Of a stretch of DNA of 64,000 nt, positions 60,793 through 64,000 are shown one piece after another. Origin of the DNA: Robiginitomaculum sp. (lineage in GTDB: Bacteria > Pseudomonadota > Alphaproteobacteria > Caulobacterales > Maricaulaceae); NCBI GenBank assembly GCA_030949705.1, contig JAUZSF010000025.1, positions 62,001 to 126,000 on the forward strand. The letters run 5' to 3'. Made by a program: the position numbers and the translations under genes. Numbering within the stretch: position 1 is the stretch's first letter; each line of letters begins with the position of its first letter. The notes beneath the pieces are model-generated. The model was not told where the DNA came from. It did no database searches and saw only the letters and a list, made by a program, of their open reading frames with translations.

Positions 60793-62384
60793 CTAATCCT
60801 CAATGCGGGTGAAGTTCAGATCCTGAAAATCAAAGCTGAAATCTGCGTCTTCATCCACCAGGCGCATGGTCAGGCCCGCAATATTGCCTTTAAAATCGGT
60901 TTCAAAACGCGCATAGGCATCGGCACCAAAACCGCGATCATCCCAGCGCACGATAAAGGTATTTTGATCAAAGGGTTCCAGCCAGCCTTTTAAATTGACT
61001 GACTTGTGGGCGGTAAAACGCAGACCTTTTTTTCGTTTGGAGATATCCACCAGGCCGAACCAAGGGTCTTTATACAGCCCCGCATAATCACCAAGGGGGC
61101 GCAATACTGTGCCCGATCCCTGCCAGCCTTCGGTCTTCTTTTGGGCCTGTTTACGTTGGGCAGCCGCCAGTTGACGCTGTTTGTAAAAATCTACCCAGTC
61201 CCGCTCTGGCTGGCCCATATAGGCGCCTAGAATACTTTGCATTACGGCATTGCGTGCCCCATAGTTTGAGCCATTATTCAGGATTACAATGCCCAGATTA
61301 TCCAGTTCTGGAACCAGGGTTACATAAGCCTGCATACCCGACAGTGTACCGGTGTGGGAGATGACTTCATGGCCATGCACATCATCCTTGCGCCAGCCCA
61401 GCGCATAGGTCTTGAAATGGGTATTATCCAGTTTTCGTTCCAGCGAAGACACCCGCAAAATGGTTTGTGATTTCCACATTTCATTGCGTTGTTTCTTGCT
61501 GAAAATATGGGTGCCATTTGGCCCTTTGCCGCCGGCCAATTGCGTCAGCATCCAGGTTGCCATGCCCCGCGCATTGCACACCAGCCCACCTGCGGGTTGC
61601 GAGGCGGTAATGGTGCCACTGATCTGGTTGCGGGGGATGGGCTGGATTTTGTCTTCGATCAGACCATAGGGAATCGCTACATTACGCAAATCCTTCTTCG
61701 CTATCTGACCAGCAAAACACCCCATGCCCAGCGGGTCCAGAATGCGGGTTTGCACAAAATTTTCATATGACGTGCCACTGGCCCGGGCCACCACTTCGCC
61801 GGCAACGATATACAGCAGATTGTCATAGCATAGCGGCTGCGAAAGCTGGTCACCGGTTTCAGATAGCGCAGATTGAAAATGATCTCTTCGCGGGAAAATC
61901 CCGATGGTTCGGGCCAGAGCATCAGATCACCCGCCCCGCGCCCAAGGCCGCTGCGATGGGTCAACAAGTCCCGGATGGTAAATTCGCGCGTTACCCACGG
62001 ATCGGACATGCGAAAGCCCGGCAGATAGTCAATCACCCGATCATCCCAATGCAGCCTGCCTTCATCCACCAGTACCGCCAGCGCCGCTGAGGTAAATGCC
62101 TTGGTGGTCGAGGCAATGCGAAAAAGCGTATCCCCATCCACAGGCTTGCCCGCTTGCCGGTCGCGCTGACCAAAGCCGCCAACAAAGCGCACCTTGCCAC
62201 CCTGAACCACGCCAACGGCAATGCCCGGCGTGTCAAAGGTCTCTATGGCTGCTTCGGCCACGGCCCGGATCTGATCAGGGCTTAACGCCTTTGTGTCGGC
62301 GGCATGGGCCAGGGTGGGGGGAGCGCACACAAGGGCGACCAGCAGAAAAAGAAAAGGGCGATTCAAAGCGGTTTTCAAAGCCAT
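60793..62384 (-). CDS. Secreted serine beta-lactamase-family hydrolase with C-terminal DUF3471-like domain (one frame break)
   Basis: A 530-residue (corrected) exported protein. It has a signal peptide (cleavage after LAHA, about residue 27), the nucleophile SxxK in RIASTTKAFTSAAL (about 93), the YxN in RYAYDNLLYIVAGEVVARA and a HTG in ISHTGTLSGMQ, which are the three class C-type active-site elements. The last 100 residues (ending FETDFKGNIAGLTMRLVDED) resemble DUF3471. The frame breaks at about 61825-61831, where one base is missing in ..RYA(Y)DNLLY. Such proteins include esterases, D-amino-acid peptidases and beta-lactamases; the substrate is not predictable. The start overlaps the stop of the symporter gene (TGATG), so it is co-translated with a transporter. 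Confidence 0.88.
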
Positions 62385-63946
62385 CAAGCTCCCGTCCAGG
62401 TTTTCTTATGATCATTACCGGCCATACAGACCAAAAAGGCAATAAGCGTGCCGATGCACAGCTTCCACGTAAAGGCCAGGCCTTTGAACATTTGTGGTAA
62501 GTGCAGGCTGTCGACAATATAATCTTGTTGCATCAGGGTGACCGCAAAGCCCGCCGCCAATGCCCACAGGACAGAGATATGTGAGCCGCGTTTGGTGAAG
62601 ATGACGGTAAAATACACCCCCAACAGGCCGGAATAGGAAAACACCATGACCGAGAGGGCAAATTCCAGTAATGGCATATTGGTGTAACGCTGCCAGTAAA
62701 AGCTGAGCACTGCCATCAGGAAGAGCGCGATACCCACCAGCCCCATAGAGATTTGACCGGCCCGAACATAGTGCCGCTCTGGTACCGTGCCGCGCCGTTC
62801 ACGCCAGGGTTTGTAAAAGTCCTCGACGATCACCGACGACATGGAATTCAGCCCCGAATTGATGGTGGAAACGGCGGCAGCCACTACGCCAACGGTCACC
62901 AGGCCGCGCATGCCGGCAGGCAGTTCATTGAGAATATAATGCATGAAAATGGTAATTTTTTCACCATCAAAGGTGCGCGTGGCGGTACTGGTTATCCCAT
63001 GCCCCATCAGGTCTGGACGTTCGTAAAAGATGTATAACAGCTGGCCAATGGAGACAAACAGCCAGACCACGGGAATGGCCACCACCGCCGATATGAGCAG
63101 GGCCCGCGCGCCATCCTTTTCGTTTTTACAAGTTAGCACCCGCTGGGTCATGTCCTGATCCAGACCAAAACTGCCAATGGATAAAAGGGTTAGCCCGGTC
63201 ACAATAGAAAGCATGGTAAAGGGCTTGGAGAAATCAAAGGCAAAGTTGAAAAGTTGCAACTTATTCTGTCCATCCGGGGTGTGGCGCAGGGCACTGAGTA
63301 CTTCTTCGGCAGGTACCGGGATGGCTTTCCATAGCACAAACAAAACTGCCCCGGCGGATGTCACATAGATAATAAACTGAATCAGGTCGCTCCAGATTAC
63401 GGAATTAATGCCGCCCAGAAAGGTAATCAGAAAGCCCAGCGCCATCATCAGAAAGGCGGCAATGATAATACTTTGCGCATCAATATTGGAAAAGAGGATC
63501 ATGGATACGGCAATGGCCGCCAGAAACAGGCGCGAACCGCTGGCAAACACACGCCCCACCAGATACATCGCACCTGCCGCCCGCATGGTGTTGGCGTTAA
63601 ACCGAGCCCCCAGCAGTTCATATACGGTCGTTGCTTTTAAGGCATAGAATTTGGGAATCAGCACTTTGGCAACAAAAAGGGCAGCCAATATAGTGCCGAT
63701 ATTGGTCGAGAGGTAGGTGTAATCACCGCGATAACCCTGATCCGGTCCGCCCAGAAACGTGGCCGCTGATTGCGAGGTGGCCAGCACAGAGACCGCCACC
63801 ACCCAATAGGGCATGGTATTACCGCCCAGAAAGTAATCCCGGGAGTTCTCAGATTTTCTACGCGAGAAAATCCAACCCAACAGCACCAACAGGCCGACAT
63901 AACCGCCAATGGTCAACCAATCCAACAGAGCAAAACTATTTGCCAT
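62384..63946 (-). CDS. Sodium:solute symporter family (SSS) transporter
   Basis: A 520-residue inner-membrane protein with about thirteen transmembrane helices. The family hallmarks VVAVSVLATSQSAATFLGGP (about 49-68) and GLDQDMTQRVLTCKNEKDGARAL (about 268, in parts) and the sodium-site-like AAAVSTINSGLNSMSS (about 357) are present. The substrate is not predictable; sugars, amino acids, vitamins and nucleosides are all known in the family. It is cotranscribed with the downstream secreted hydrolase. The ATG at 63946 is the natural start; nothing is seen upstream to the window edge. Confidence 0.92.
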   Translation of the reverse strand: MANSFALLDWLTIGGYVGLLVLLGWIFSRRKSENSRDYFLGGNTMPYWVVAVSVLATSQSAATFLGGPDQGYRGDYTYLSTNIGTILAALFVAKVLIPKFYALKATTVYELLGARFNANTMRAAGAMYLVGRVFASGSRLFLAAIAVSMILFSNIDAQSIIIAAFLMMALGFLITFLGGINSVIWSDLIQFIIYVTSAGAVLFVLWKAIPVPAEEVLSALRHTPDGQNKLQLFNFAFDFSKPFTMLSIVTGLTLLSIGSFGLDQDMTQRVLTCKNEKDGARALLISAVVAIPVVWLFVSIGQLLYIFYERPDLMGHGITSTATRTFDGEKITIFMHYILNELPAGMRGLVTVGVVAAAVSTINSGLNSMSSVIVEDFYKPWRERRGTVPERHYVRAGQISMGLVGIALFLMAVLSFYWQRYTNMPLLEFALSVMVFSYSGLLGVYFTVIFTKRGSHISVLWALAAGFAVTLMQQDYIVDSLHLPQMFKGLAFTWKLCIGTLIAFLVCMAGNDHKKTWTGA

Positions 63947-64000
63947 TTATACCATCCGAATTTCTTACAGCTGGTTTTCACAGCATAACCATTGAGGCTC

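Overview
The window is a chromosomal segment of an alphaproteobacterium; its order cannot be fixed from sequence alone. The evidence is the gene order of the ribosomal/RNA polymerase super-cluster, the alphaproteobacterial form of many proteins (short adenylate kinase, zinc-free S14, a Tdh without the structural-zinc cysteines), and dispersed intergenic palindromes typical of the class. Most of the window is housekeeping DNA in good synteny with other proteobacteria.

Layout. 1-2.45 kb: a thioredoxin-like protein, an AT-rich island with one secreted cysteine-rich protein gene, and the 23S rRNA methyltransferase gene rlmB. The island is flanked by two copies of the rlmB 3' end. 2.6-5.2 kb: tRNA-Tyr, tRNA-Gly, a GIN-domain repeat protein, tuf copy 1 and tRNA-Trp, resembling the tRNA-tufB locus of enterobacteria. 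5.2-17.0 kb: secE-nusG-rplKAJL-rpoBC with an L10-type leader, leader hairpins and a strong terminator. 17.1-18.3 kb: a divergent NnrS membrane protein gene. 18.6-36.7 kb: rpsL-rpsG-fusA-tuf copy 2, then S10, spc and alpha operons from rpsJ to rplQ, including secY, adk and rpoA. 36.8-39.6 kb: a DegP-type protease and rarA. 39.7-47.6 kb (minus strand): a bacterial alpha-2-macroglobulin gene followed by pbpC, a periplasmic defence and peptidoglycan pair. 47.8-50.0 kb: kbl-tdh for threonine breakdown. 50.2-58.6 kb: a nucleoside salvage cluster (cdd, purine nucleoside phosphorylase, deoC, a two-domain ALDH16-like aldehyde dehydrogenase, deoA, deoB, add). 58.5-60.7 kb (minus strand): feoAB with a Fur-box-like site. 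60.8-63.9 kb (minus strand): a sodium/solute symporter and a secreted beta-lactamase-fold hydrolase.

The nucleoside cluster reads as one pathway. Deaminases and phosphorylases release ribose or deoxyribose 1-phosphate, DeoB isomerises it, DeoC splits deoxyribose 5-phosphate to glyceraldehyde 3-phosphate and acetaldehyde, and the aldehyde dehydrogenase probably oxidises the acetaldehyde.

Data caveat. Twelve genes carry 17 single-base reading-frame breaks in total, including rpoB, rpoC, fusA, rplB, rplP and rplF, which cannot be lost. Thirteen are extra bases, nearly all in homopolymers, and four are missing bases. Correcting them restores full-length family proteins every time, so they look like sequencing errors rather than biology. 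Coordinates for those genes span the corrected gene.

The best candidate for something new is the island at about 0.69-1.74 kb: a single, strongly promoted, secreted protein with ten cysteines in its last 30 residues, bounded by direct repeats of the rlmB 3' end.
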